A DNA stretch of 64,000 nt, taken from positions 124,001 to 188,000 of the forward strand of contig JARFXR010000002.1 in assembly GCA_029194535.1 (NCBI GenBank), read 5' to 3'. The notes beneath the pieces are model-generated. The model was given only the letters and a program-made list of their open reading frames with translations. It searched no databases and had not been told where the DNA came from. Every line of letters starts with the position of its first letter. Positions within the stretch are counted from its first letter, which is position 1. This DNA is from Nitrospira sp. (GTDB taxonomy: Bacteria > Nitrospirota > Nitrospiria > Nitrospirales > Nitrospiraceae). A program made the position numbers and the translations under genes. Below, in pieces: positions 19,677 to 29,400 of this stretch.

Positions 19677-20159
19677 GGTTGCTCAGGGCGCGGCTCGGCC
19701 CTACCCGGCCGCATCTTGCCACTCCGCTCCTCAAAAGAAAAGGACGAAGCCTCGCGTGGACTGTCACGGCTCCTCCGACTCCGGTAGGCAGGCCCCGAGT
19801 CGGTCGATGGGGAACTCGCCGTAGTCCCTTCTTGGCCCTCCGAGGCCGGCAACTGTCTCCATTCCAGGCCGTCCGTCAAATCCCGACACCTTACTCCCGT
19901 CACTTGGGAACGGCTACATGCCCCCGCAAACTCCCCGAGACCCGAATGCCCGGAGGACATCGTGGGCAATTGTCGCATCCCGACCGAGAATCCGTCTACG
20001 TGGTGTTCTCCCCAACCGGGCCGTCGAGATCATGAGTTACTCTCCCCTAGTCTCTCACCCCTCAAACCGGCACTGAGACGTTGCCTTTGGGAGATCATTC
20101 AGACAGACTAGGGCGCCGGGGAAAAACGAGAGAGTCCACCGGCCCAGCGCGGAGAGAGG
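19677..20159. other. Non-coding spacer between two divergent two-component systems
   Basis: This 483-bp gap separates the minus-strand kinase and the plus-strand kinase. No convincing gene, tRNA, hairpin array or promoter is visible; open frames in it have atypical composition. Confidence 0.5.
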
Positions 20160-21605
20160 ATGGATCGAACAACGCTCATGGTGCCGGCCGGAACGGCCGG
20201 TATGATCTTCTTCCTCGATGTCTTTTCGTCGCCCACCGTGGCCTGGTGGATTCTGTACTTTTTTCCCTTCCTGTCGGCGTTCTCGCTGCCGCACCGGATG
20301 GCGCCTATCCTCTTCGGAACCCTCGCAACGGTTCTGATTGTGATCGGAGCGCTCCTCCCCGGCTCTCCTTCCCCCGATTGGCCTGAGCTGGCCGGCCGCG
20401 GCTTAACGATTGCCGTCTTATGGGGGAGTATTCCCCTTCTCAGGCGGCTTCAAGACAGGCACCGGACGCCGTCGGCTTCACCGGACCTCGTCCATCATGA
20501 AGCACAGAAACGGCTTCGCCATTTGTTCGGCGAACGCGTGAAGGAACTGACCGCGCTCCATCGGACCGTTCACCTCCTGCAAGACAGCGCCAAACCGATT
20601 GAAGAGGTGTTGAGTCAGATCGTCGCGCTGCTGCCTCCCGCCTGGCAGTATCCCGAGATCGCCCTTGCCCGCATTACGTTCGGCGACCTGGTCTTTACCA
20701 CTCCGAGCTTCGTCGAATCGCCGTGGAAGCAGACGGCCTCCTGGGTCACGCTGGACGGGGTGAGCGGAACGATCGAGGTGATCTATCGTGAAGCGAGACC
20801 GCCGGAAGTCGAAGGCCCGTTTCTCGCCGAGGAGCGCGACTTGATGAATTCATTGGCCGACAGCCTCTCCTCTTATCTCAATCGCCGTCGCGCGGAACTG
20901 GCCCTTCGCGAAGCCCATGAGCGCATGCAGGCCCTCTCCCAGCAACTGATGGAGGTTCAAGAGAGCGAGCGTCGCCGCCTCGCGCTCGATCTGCACGACG
21001 AGATCGGCCAAGCCCTCACCGTCGTGAAAATGAACCTGCAAACGATGCAACGCTGCCAGGACACCTCGGACCTCGCGGGTCTGCTGAAGGATAGCTCGAC
21101 CGTCATCGACCAAACCCTGCACCATGTCCGCGATCTCTCGCTCGAGTTGCGCCCCTCACTGCTGGATGACCTTGGACTCGTGCCGGCCGTGCGCTGGTAT
21201 CTGAATCGCCAAGCTCAGCGGGCCGGCTGGAGCGTCGACGTGCAGATGGACGAATCCCTTTCGCCGTCGCAAGATGTGGCCATCGCGTGCTACCGCGTCA
21301 TCCAGGAAGCCATTACGAACATCATCCGCCATGCGAACGCAACCCGCGTCACGGTATCGCTACAGCTGCACGAGGGTAATCTCCTCCTCCACATCCGTGA
21401 TAATGGGGACGGGTTCGAGACCCAGAAAGCGTTAGCCGACGCGACGAATGGCCGAAGCATGGGTTTGCTCGGGATGCAAGAACGCATTCGGTTTTTGAAT
21501 GGAACCATCTCCATCGACTCCACCCCGGGACACGGGACCGAGGTCCGGGCGCTGGTTCCTTTATCACCTGCTTCATCAACTTCTCAGTCCGAGGTCTCGA
21601 CCTAA
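20160..21605 (+). CDS. Membrane histidine kinase (HisKA_3)
   Basis: A 481-residue sensor kinase. The first 100 residues contain about three membrane helices (AGMIFFLDVF, WWILYFFPFLSAFSLP, LFGTLATVLIVIGALL). A GAF-like region follows (about 120-240), then a coiled linker (ALREAHERMQALSQQLMEVQ), the HisKA_3 helix with phosphoacceptor His in ALDLHDEIGQALTV, and an ATPase domain (TNIIRHANA, RDNGDGFE, GLLGMQERI). The partner regulator starts 1 bp after its stop. It is a second NarX-like system, divergent from the first. Confidence 0.93.
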   Translation: MDRTTLMVPAGTAGMIFFLDVFSSPTVAWWILYFFPFLSAFSLPHRMAPILFGTLATVLIVIGALLPGSPSPDWPELAGRGLTIAVLWGSIPLLRRLQDRHRTPSASPDLVHHEAQKRLRHLFGERVKELTALHRTVHLLQDSAKPIEEVLSQIVALLPPAWQYPEIALARITFGDLVFTTPSFVESPWKQTASWVTLDGVSGTIEVIYREARPPEVEGPFLAEERDLMNSLADSLSSYLNRRRAELALREAHERMQALSQQLMEVQESERRRLALDLHDEIGQALTVVKMNLQTMQRCQDTSDLAGLLKDSSTVIDQTLHHVRDLSLELRPSLLDDLGLVPAVRWYLNRQAQRAGWSVDVQMDESLSPSQDVAIACYRVIQEAITNIIRHANATRVTVSLQLHEGNLLLHIRDNGDGFETQKALADATNGRSMGLLGMQERIRFLNGTISIDSTPGHGTEVRALVPLSPASSTSQSEVST

Positions 21606-21606
21606 G

Positions 21607-22260
21607 ATGAGTGCGATTCGCGTGCTCCTGGCGGATGACCATAGCCTGATGAGGGCCGGCCTTCGGGCGCTCTTGAAGAGTCTTGCGCTGGTCCAGGTCG
21701 TCGCGGAGGCAGGGAACGGACACGAGGCGATCCAGCTTGCCGAGCAACATCAGCCCGATATTGTGATCATGGATATCGGCATGCCGGGGCTCAATGGCTT
21801 AGAGGCCGCGGCGAGAATAGTGAAACTCAGTCCGGCGCCTCGAGTCATGGTCCTCTCGATGCATGCCAATGAAGAATACGTCCGGCGCGCCCTGCAGGCC
21901 GGAGCGGCAGGCTATCTGCTCAAGGGCGCGGAGCCGGCCGAGTTAGAGCTGGCCATTCAGGCCGTAATGCGCGGAGAAACCTACCTCACACCGGCCGTGT
22001 CGAAGCTGGTCGTCCAAGACTATCTCCATGGCGGGGGACCGAAGTCCGATTCGCTCCAGGAGCTTACCCCACGCCAACGGGAAATCCTGCAACTCGTTGC
22101 GGAGGGCCATTCGAGCAAAGAGATCGCCAACAAGCTCAACCTCAGCATCAAGACCGTGGAGACCCACCGGGGCGAGTTGATGAACCGACTCAACATCCAC
22201 GATATCGCCGGGCTCGTCCGGTACGCCATTCGTACCGGTCTCGTGACACCTGAATCGTAG
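21607..22260 (+). CDS. NarL/LuxR-type response regulator
   Basis: A 217-residue regulator with a receiver domain (phosphoacceptor Asp in IVIMDIGMPGLNG, Lys in YLLKGAEPAE) and LuxR-type DNA-binding domain (LTPRQREILQLVAEGHSSKE). The ATG at 21607 lies 1 bp after the kinase stop. It is about the same length as the regulator at 17332. The small secreted-protein genes follow it on the same strand and are possible targets by position only. Confidence 0.94.
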   Translation: MSAIRVLLADDHSLMRAGLRALLKSLALVQVVAEAGNGHEAIQLAEQHQPDIVIMDIGMPGLNGLEAAARIVKLSPAPRVMVLSMHANEEYVRRALQAGAAGYLLKGAEPAELELAIQAVMRGETYLTPAVSKLVVQDYLHGGGPKSDSLQELTPRQREILQLVAEGHSSKEIANKLNLSIKTVETHRGELMNRLNIHDIAGLVRYAIRTGLVTPES

Positions 22261-22314
22261 CCCGCTTCCGCCTGACCCCCATCGCCCCCTCCATCGCCCT
22301 CCCCGCATCACCCC

Positions 22315-22885
22315 CCGACTCTGCGGAATCGCCGACTGAAGATCCAGTGTATCCTCCCGGGCGTCCTCAGGGGTTCCCCCGATACCCGTGATCGCCATCC
22401 AGTCGGATAATGGCAAGCAGATAACAGGCGGTGCCGTAGACAATCAGACGGACTAACCCAGGCAATGATCTCAGGAGGTGGCCGATGACGAGGACGGGGC
22501 AGAACCAGACAATGAGACGTATGCTGTTGGCGATCTCGGCGGTGCTCTCGCTCGCTTTGATCGGGACTGTGGGCAACTCCTTCGCGACAGATCAAGTCAT
22601 CCCGAACGACCTCGAAACCCGGGTCGCGTCAGACGGTACGGCTGAGGATCATCTTGCCGCAGCACTCCTCTACCAGAAAGAGGCCCAGCGAGCGCAGGCC
22701 GAGGTGAACAAGTACCAGCAGACAGCGGCCTCCATCCGGCCCATCGAAGATCCCAAAGGGTTCCGGCGGAACGCGCTGACGACGGCGGCGCAGACGCACC
22801 AGCTGTATGCAGGCGAAATGCAGCAGCTCTATGCCGCGCATCAGACAAAAGCCGACACCATGCTGGGCAAGCATCAGCCGCAGTA
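22315..22885. repeat. Segmental duplication, copy 1
   Basis: About 570 bp, including one whole small gene and roughly 165 bp upstream of it, recur at 24003-24576. The coding parts are almost identical; the upstream part is slightly more diverged. Confidence 0.85.
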
Positions 22886-22886
22886 G
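22485..22886 (+). CDS. Small secreted KGFRR-motif protein, duplicated copy 1
   Basis: A 133-residue protein with a signal peptide (MRRMLLAISAVLSLALIGTV) and a helical, charged mature part. It contains PKGFRRNALTTAAQTHQLYAG, a motif (DxKGFRR, then A/T-A, then AGE) shared with three neighbours. Ala/Gln/Glu spacing suggests a coiled coil. The ATG has AGGAGG upstream. The function is unknown; a periplasmic stress or scaffolding role is a guess. Confidence 0.85.
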   Translation: MTRTGQNQTMRRMLLAISAVLSLALIGTVGNSFATDQVIPNDLETRVASDGTAEDHLAAALLYQKEAQRAQAEVNKYQQTAASIRPIEDPKGFRRNALTTAAQTHQLYAGEMQQLYAAHQTKADTMLGKHQPQ

Positions 22887-23349
22887 GAATCCCGCACAGG
22901 GCCGAGATGATCCGGATCGTGTGTCCCGATCATCTTGGCCCACGCAATATTCTTTCCGTCGTCACCTCGATCTCCGACATCCGCGACAGACTGGCCCCCT
23001 GAGTGCTCTACCTCCCCTAGCATAGCCCTTCTATCTATATCCACAGTATCCACAGTGCAGATGGGTTACCGTCTTCGCGCGCGCCGCATTCAATACCACG
23101 TGGCGGCAGCGTTCCGAGCGAATGCGCCTCCTTCTCGACGAGGGTCGCCGTACGCCGGGCCTGAACCAAATTCCCGACCTGTCGATGTCGTCGATTGACC
23201 GTTTGCTAGAACGGCTATTCCATTGCCGCATGTCTCGGAAGAGGTTCGGTTGATGTCCCTGCGCGGCATTCCCACGACTCCACACATGACGGACGGCTCT
23301 CCCGCCGAGCGGATGACGGCAAGACCTTGTACCTTCCGAAAGGAGGTCT

Positions 23350-23358
23350 TGCTATAAT
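23350..23358 (+). promoter_or_regulatory. Extended -10 promoter for the small gene at 23434
   Basis: TGC then TATAAT, a perfect -10 with extended TGn. A hairpin (GCAAGACC paired with GGTCTTGC, 23319-23352) covers the upstream part and may be an operator. The predicted 5' leader is about 70 bases. Confidence 0.6.
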
Positions 23359-23433
23359 GCGCCGGCTTGATCATGCGGCTCCAAGCGACGGTCCCAGGAA
23401 ACAGGCCATGGAATCATCCCAAGGAGGTGCACG

Positions 23434-23826
23434 ATGCGATCCGTCCTAGTTCTTATCATTGGTTTCCTGCTGGGAATCGCGGTCATCACCATGAAAACGG
23501 GCGCCCCATCCCTACCCATCACACCGTCCGTGAATGCGGCTGACGGGTCGGTGGAACAAGGGTCTGATAAACCGTTCGGTCCTGAGGATCTCTTAGCGGA
23601 GGCGGAGGTCTACGACCACGAAGCCGATATCATTCAAGCCGAAGTGATGCAGTATAAGCGGAGGGCGGCGGCCATGACCTCGACTACGGACCCGAAAGGC
23701 TTTCGGCGAGCGGCGATGACGACGGCGGCGCAGTCGAAATCCAAAGCGGTGGCCGAGTTGAGGCAGCTTGCCGCGCATCATCGCGCTGAGGCGAACCGAA
23801 TGACGGCCAAACAGTCATCACCGTAG
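23434..23826 (+). CDS. Small secreted KGFRR-motif protein, diverged paralogue
   Basis: A 130-residue protein with an N-terminal hydrophobic helix (VLVLIIGFLLGIAVITM) and a helical mature part with DPKGFRRAAMTTAAQSKSKA, the family motif. Only about a third of residues match its neighbours outside the motif. AAGGAGG precedes the ATG at 23434. It lies between the two near-identical copies, so the duplication skipped over it. Function unknown. Confidence 0.85.
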   Translation: MRSVLVLIIGFLLGIAVITMKTGAPSLPITPSVNAADGSVEQGSDKPFGPEDLLAEAEVYDHEADIIQAEVMQYKRRAAAMTSTTDPKGFRRAAMTTAAQSKSKAVAELRQLAAHHRAEANRMTAKQSSP

Positions 23827-24002
23827 GCTCTGCAAGGACTCTCGTTACGGAAGGCGGTGATTGGCAAGCCTGGTTTGAAAGGGGACTGGCCCCGTCAAGG
23901 ACGCCGGAGTCAGTCCCCGAGCAGCATTATAAGAAACCGAGCGATGAGCCCGCCATGGCGTCAGCCCACTCTCGCTAGCCCCCACCAGTACCCCATCACT
24001 CC

Positions 24003-24576
24003 CCCTCAGACCCTGCGGAATCGCCGACTTAAGATCCAGTGCATCCCCCTGGGCGTTCTCAGGGGTTCCCCCGATATCCGTGATCGCCATCCAGCCGGAT
24101 AATGGCAAGCAGATAACAGGCGGTGCCGTAGACAGCCAGACGGACTAACCCAGGCAATGATCTCAGGAGGTGGCCGATGACGAGGACGGGGCAGAACCAG
24201 ACAATGAGACGTATGCTGTCGGCGATCCCGGCGGTGCTCTCGCTCGCTTTGATCGGGACTGTAGGCTGCTCCTTCGCGACAGATCAAGTCCTCCCGAGCG
24301 ACCTTGAAACCCGCGTCGCGTCAGGCGGTACGGCTGAGGATCATCTTGCCGCAGCACTCCTCTACCAGAAAGAGGCCCAGCGAGCGCAGGCCGAGGTGAA
24401 CAAGTACCAGCAGACAGCGGCCTCCATCCGGCCCATCGAAGATCCCAAAGGGTTCCGGCGGAACGCGCTGACGACGGCGGCGCAGACGCACCAGCTGTAT
24501 GCAGGCGAAATGCAGCAGCTCTATGCCGCGCATCAGACGAAGGCCGACACCATGCTGGGCAAGCATCAGCCGACCC
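24003..24576. repeat. Segmental duplication, copy 2
   Basis: Second copy of the 570-bp segment at 22315-22885. The few differences in the coding part are scattered point changes. Confidence 0.85.
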
Positions 24577-24581
24577 AATAA
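24177..24581 (+). CDS. Small secreted KGFRR-motif protein, duplicated copy 2
   Basis: A 134-residue near-identical twin of the protein at 22485; the mature parts from residue 55 differ only at the C-terminal residues (QPQ versus QPTQ). Differences cluster in the signal peptide region, where one change creates a Cys (TVGCSFA), so this copy might be lipidated while copy 1 (TVGNSFA) is not. Same ribosome site. Function unknown. Confidence 0.85.
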   Translation: MTRTGQNQTMRRMLSAIPAVLSLALIGTVGCSFATDQVLPSDLETRVASGGTAEDHLAAALLYQKEAQRAQAEVNKYQQTAASIRPIEDPKGFRRNALTTAAQTHQLYAGEMQQLYAAHQTKADTMLGKHQPTQ

Positions 24582-24613
24582 GAGATATTTGGGGGGGTCG
24601 ATATCCTCAGATT

Positions 24614-24659
24614 GGACGGCGGCTGTTTAGCTAGAGGGGCTTAGATCAGCCAGCCGTCC
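24614..24659. terminator. Bidirectional hairpin between convergent genes
   Basis: GGACGGC and GCTG pair with CAGC and GCCGTCC around a 20-base loop. It lies between the plus-strand gene ending at 24581 and the minus-strand gene ending at 24706, with TTATTTT just after it on the plus strand. Confidence 0.6.
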
Positions 24660-24705
24660 AGGTTATTTTCCGCCCTGCCGAATCGTTCTCTGTTCAGACA
24701 GCAGT

Positions 24706-25134
24706 TCATTTCTCCTTCCCTGCATGCTTCGCTTTCTCCATCAACAACTCTGCCTCAATGCGATGAGTCCTGGCATGAAAACGAAGCTCGCCTGCCATCG
24801 CCCTGTGTGAGTCTGCCGCGACTTTTTTCCCATCTCGCCGGAAGCCCTTCGTATCCGTGAGAGAAGTGATGGTAGCCGCCTTTTGTTCGTAGCGCTGCGC
24901 CTCCTTCTCATGATGTTCCGCTTCCTGATCATACTGTTTCGCCTTGTCGAGGAGTTCCTGCACGATGTCCTCGTCTTCCGCCACCTCGTCTCCCGCGAGC
25001 GCTTCATGGACCCCACCGGACACGGACGATTCAGGCTGATGCCTGAGCAACGATCCCGGAAGACCGGTCATGCTAAGAGCAACAACTCCGACGATCGCCA
25101 CGAGAGCCATGAGAATTCGGATACGTAGGCGCAT
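24706..25134 (-). CDS. Small secreted KGFRR-motif protein on the opposite strand
   Basis: A 142-residue protein with a signal anchor (ILMALVAIVGVVALSM) and an extremely charged, helical mature part (KQYDQEAEHHEKEAQRYEQK). It carries TKGFRRDGKKVAADSHRAMAGEL, the motif of the three proteins upstream. His and Glu are frequent, so metal binding is conceivable but unproven. The ATG at 25134 has AAGGAGG upstream. Confidence 0.83.
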   Translation of the reverse strand: MRLRIRILMALVAIVGVVALSMTGLPGSLLRHQPESSVSGGVHEALAGDEVAEDEDIVQELLDKAKQYDQEAEHHEKEAQRYEQKAATITSLTDTKGFRRDGKKVAADSHRAMAGELRFHARTHRIEAELLMEKAKHAGKEK

Positions 25135-25244
25135 CGCAATGGACCTCCTTCAATTGGATAAGGGATGAGCACTGTTCGCGACGGTCAGAGTGCGACTCAA
25201 GCCTGCGTAAATCTGCACTCTCCGATGATCGCACCTCTGTCCGA

Positions 25245-26174
25245 TCACCCGACCGGACAGGGCAGCCTTCTCACGTCGGCGTGGTTCACCCAGCCTGCCA
25301 GTCCGGCTTCGGTCTCTACGCGAAAATAGGCCGCGTCGACCGGTTCGGCGACGGCCATGACGGAACCTGCATCGAACATCGTAATGACGTGTCCGTCGCC
25401 CCTCGCCGACCTCACAGGGGCTGCCTCGTGTCTCGGCGCCAGACAGACCAACGGCAGAGTCGAGACCGCGTCCTCCTCCCGATGCACCGAGGAGGTTGCA
25501 GCAGATCGCTCGACCGGTAACGCAAGCGACGCCACTTGTTCTCCGGTTGCGGGCTTCCGGTCTGCGCGACCCGTCGATTCCGACGCTCGCGGCTCATCCA
25601 CCGGCCGAACTTCTGAAATCTGTTCACGAAGCGCCTGGGCGAGACGCAACAGGAGCGCGGCACCAGACTTCGGCTCAGACTCCATCGGTCCCACGACACC
25701 ATCATACCTGTCATGCCTTTCCAAGCCCATTCCAGCGGCAATGAGAGCGATTCGGTATCCCTCGGCGTACAGTTGGATGCACGCCGTATACTTGCCAAGC
25801 CCCGAAGATCCGCCGGCCTCTGTCGCCAGCGCATGCACCACCGCCATACTCTCCGGGCAATTCACTTGTGGAACGTTGACCACTCCCAACCGATCGAGGC
25901 GCACCTGACGATTCTCAATCGTGAAGGGAGCAGGCTTGGCCGGCAAGGGGGACGGGACGCTGCCCTCAGCAATCCGAGGCGACTTCGCCAGCGTTCGAGC
26001 AAAGGCGCGCTCGACCGCCCGGATTACGGCATTGGCTTCAAGCGTGGCGGGAAGATCGTACGATTGAGAGAGAACGGCGCGAGGCGTTGTTCCGGGGGTC
26101 GACGCACAACCGGTGACGAATAGAGTCATGAACAGGGCAAAAACGACGTGGAGAAAGACAAGTGACCGTGTCAT
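25245..26174 (-). CDS. Lipoprotein with C-terminal SH3-like domain
   Basis: A 309-residue protein with a lipobox (LFVTGC, Cys near residue 23). The central region (about 80-200) has two Cys (VNCPES and YTACIQ) and no family I recognise. The last 60 residues (VITMFDAGSVMAVAEPVDA, then YFRVETEAGLAGWVNHADV) resemble a bacterial SH3 domain of the cell-wall type. The ATG has AGGAG upstream. It sits behind an attenuator of the same family as the nitrogen genes, which suggests a role linked to nitrogen supply; no function is assigned. Confidence 0.8.
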   Translation of the reverse strand: MTRSLVFLHVVFALFMTLFVTGCASTPGTTPRAVLSQSYDLPATLEANAVIRAVERAFARTLAKSPRIAEGSVPSPLPAKPAPFTIENRQVRLDRLGVVNVPQVNCPESMAVVHALATEAGGSSGLGKYTACIQLYAEGYRIALIAAGMGLERHDRYDGVVGPMESEPKSGAALLLRLAQALREQISEVRPVDEPRASESTGRADRKPATGEQVASLALPVERSAATSSVHREEDAVSTLPLVCLAPRHEAAPVRSARGDGHVITMFDAGSVMAVAEPVDAAYFRVETEAGLAGWVNHADVRRLPCPVG

Positions 26175-26192
26175 TTCTGTGGGCTCCTGTGC

Positions 26193-26228
26193 AAAAAAAA
26201 GTCCTCAGCCCCTTGCGGGACGGAGGAC
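26193..26228 (-). terminator. Intrinsic terminator of the SH3-lipoprotein leader
   Basis: GTCCTC pairs with GAGGAC, with inner CCC/GGG, followed by eight T on the minus strand. It ends 19 bp before the start codon. Confidence 0.88.
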
Positions 26229-26282
26229 ATCATCGTCCAGTTGTCGGCAACTCGCCGATCTCCGGGAAACGCCGTTGTTTCC
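26193..26282 (-). promoter_or_regulatory. ANTAR-type attenuator of the SH3 lipoprotein
   Basis: Minus strand. P1 (26265-26282) is GGAAAC-AACGGC-GTTTCC, with A1 and G4, identical in loop to the porin leader at 17171. P2 (26225-26238) is GGAC-GATGAT-GTCC; the loop keeps G4 but has G at position 1. The 3' half of P2 is the 5' arm of the terminator at 26193-26228. Confidence 0.75.
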
Positions 26283-26316
26283 GTTATGGTCCTGTGTACC
26301 AAGGTTCAGCAGAACC

Positions 26317-26370
26317 GGAAAGCGGGGAAATGGGAACAATGTAGAGGGGATGCCGGGGAAAACCTGGCAC
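26317..26370 (-). repeat. Upstream module shared with the porin leader
   Basis: Aligns without gaps to 17261-17314, with conserved ends and variable centre. It lies 35 bp upstream of P1 here, against about 70 bp at the porin. Confidence 0.6.
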
Positions 26371-26423
26371 GGCTCCGGAACCCTTCGGGAACCGCTTGAG
26401 GCCTGGTTTATGGCCCAGCCCGA

Positions 26424-29400
26424 TCACGAGCGATGAATGACGATCCGCTTCCGCCAGATCATGTAGAGCACCGGAATGACCAGTAGCGTCAGCACGGTGG
26501 ATGACACCATGCCGCCGATCATCGGCGCGGCGATGCGTTTCATGACGTCGGCGCCAGTGCCGGTGGTCCACATGATCGGCAGTAGGCCGCCCGTGATCGC
26601 GGCGACCGTCATCATCTTGGGCCGCACTCGCTGTACCGCCCCTTCCATGATGGCTTCGCGCAGATCCCGCGCCGTCGTCATCCGGCCTTCGCGGGTGCGC
26701 CGGTCATAGGCCTCATCGAGATAGACCAGCATCACCACGCCGGTTTCCGCCGCCACGCCGGCCAGCGCAATGATGCCGACCCACACAGCCACGCTCAAGT
26801 TGTAGTGCAGACAGGCCAGATACCAGACGGCTCCGATCGCGGCGAAGGGGACGGACAGCAGCACGATCAGGGATTTCGCAAGCGATCGGAAATTGAGGTA
26901 CAGGAGCAACAGGATCACGGCGAGGGTCACCGGAACGACGAGCTTGAGCCGTTCTTCGGCCCGCACCAGATGCTCGTACTGACCGGTCCAGATCAGCCGG
27001 TATCCAGCAGGCAGAACGACTCGTTCTCGTACCGCGCGTTGAGCGTCGAGGACATAGCCCCGCAAGTCGCGTCCACTGACCGAGACCGATACCAGACCGG
27101 CTAGGGCCCCCGCTTCGTCCGCGATCGACGGCGGCCCCTGTGTGACCACGATCTCCGCAATCTGTCCGAGCGGAATCTGCGCGCCGCTCGGCGTGGGAAT
27201 GAGCACCCGTTTGAGCCGGTCTGGATCGTCACGTAATTCACGCTGGTAGCGGACATTCACCGGATACCGTTCCCGCCCCTCGACCGTCGTCGTCACGGTC
27301 TCTCCCCCGATCGCCGACGTGATCACCGCTTGCACATCTCCCACCCCCAGACCGTAGCGGGCCGCCTCGCGCCGGTTGACGATCAGGTCGAGGTAATAGC
27401 CTTCGTTCAATCGCTCCGCAAATGCGCTGTGCGTGCCCGGCACAGTCCCCAACGCCTGTTCGATCTCGATCCCGATTTTCTCGATCGTCTTCAGGTCCGG
27501 CCCCAGAACCTTGATCCCGACCGGACTGCGTACGCCGGTCGTGATCATCTCGGTGCGGGTCTGGATCGGCATCCACCAAATATTCGGGAATCCGGGAATA
27601 CGTACCTTGGCATCCATTTCGTCCAGCAATCGGTCCCAGGTCATGCCCGGCCGCCATTGTGCTTCCGGTTTGAGCGTGACCGTGATTTCCGCCATGCCCA
27701 CAAAGGCCGGATCGGTGGCGGTCGGCGCTTTGCCCATCTTGCCGAACACGCGCTCCACTTCTGGAAACGTCGTCAGCAACTGGTCCTGGACCTGCAAAAT
27801 CTTGGTCGCTTCAGGAATCGACAGGCCGGGCACGGTGGTCGGCATGTAGAGAATGGTCCCCTCGTTCAACGGCGGCATGAACTCCGCGCCGAGTCGCATG
27901 AACTCCGGCACGGTGACCGCCATCGCCGCGACCGCCAGCGCCCCTGCCAGCCAGGGGACTCGCAGCGCGCCTAAAAGGATGGGGCGATAGAGTCCGATCA
28001 GCAACCGGTTCAATGGATTCCTGGTTTCAGGTCGGATGCGCCCTCGAATCAGCAGGACCATCAGCACAGGAGCCAACGTCACCGACAGCCCTGTGGCGAA
28101 GAGCATCGCAAACGTTTTCGTATAGGCCAAGGGCGTAAACAGTCTTCCTTCTTGAGCTTCCAACGCAAAGATCGGCAGGAACGACACGGCGATCACCAGC
28201 AATGAGAAAAACAGGGGCCGGCCGACTTCTTTCGCGGCGGCGATGATGGTCTCAGTGCGGTTTGCAGTCGGAGCCTGTTCCAGCCGCTTGTGGGCGTTCT
28301 CCACCATCACAATAGCGGCATCCACCATCGCGCCGATGGCGATGGCGATCCCGCCGAGCGACATGATATTCGACGTGATCTTCAAGTAGGCCATCGGAAT
28401 GAACGCAAGCAGCACGGCGACTGGCAGAATGAGAATGGCCACAAGCGCGCTACGGAGATGAACAAGAAAGACCATCGCGACCAGGCTGACGATGACGCTC
28501 TCCTCGACCAGCTTCTCGCGCAGCACGGCGATCGCTCGATGAATCAGCTCAGACCGATCATAGGTGGGAACGATGCTCACACCATTCGGAAGCGCAGCCC
28601 TGATCTCTTCCAGTCGTGCTTTTACTCGCTCGATGACGGCGAGCGCGTTCTCCCCGGCCCGCATGATGACGATGCCACCGACGGTCTGTCCCTTGCCATC
28701 CAACTCGGCGATGCCCCGCCGCTGATCCGGCCCGACCTGGACCCGCGCGATGTGCCTGATCAAGATCGGCGTCCCGCGTTGATCCGTCGCGACGGGAATC
28801 AACTCGATGTCATCGACGGAGCGCAGGTAGCCGCGCCCTCGAATCACATACTCGGTGCCGGCCATTTCCAAGACACGGCCGCTCACCTCTGCGTTGCTGT
28901 TTCGGACCGCCTCGATCACGGTCTTGATCGGCAGCTGGTAGGCCGCCAGCCTGTTCGGGTCCACTTCGATCTGATATTGTTTGACGAAACCGCCGAACGC
29001 CGACACCTCCGCGACGCCGGGCACGCTTTCCAGTTGATAGCGCAGATACCAATCTTGCAGGCTCCGGAGCTGGGCGAGATCGTGCGTCCCGGACTCGTCC
29101 ACCAACGCATATTGATAGACCCAGCCGACGCCGGTGGCATCCGGTCCGAGGGTCGGTGTCACGCCCATCGGTAACTTGCCGGTCAGCTTCTGCAAGTATT
29201 CGAGGACGCGACTCCTCGCCCAGTACAGGTCGGTCCGGTCCTCGAAGATCACGTACACGTACGAGAGCCCGTATTCGGACACGCCTCGGACCCGTTTGAC
29301 TCTGGGAGCCGCGAGCAACGAGGTGACGACCGGATAGGTAATCTGGTCTTCAACAAGCGTGGGGCTGCGCCCCGCCCATTCGGTGTAGATGATCACCTGG

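Noticed and set aside
19673-19978. Small minus-strand open frame in the gap between the two kinases
   Set aside because: Low-complexity Ser/Arg/Pro/Glu composition, no ribosome site and no domain.
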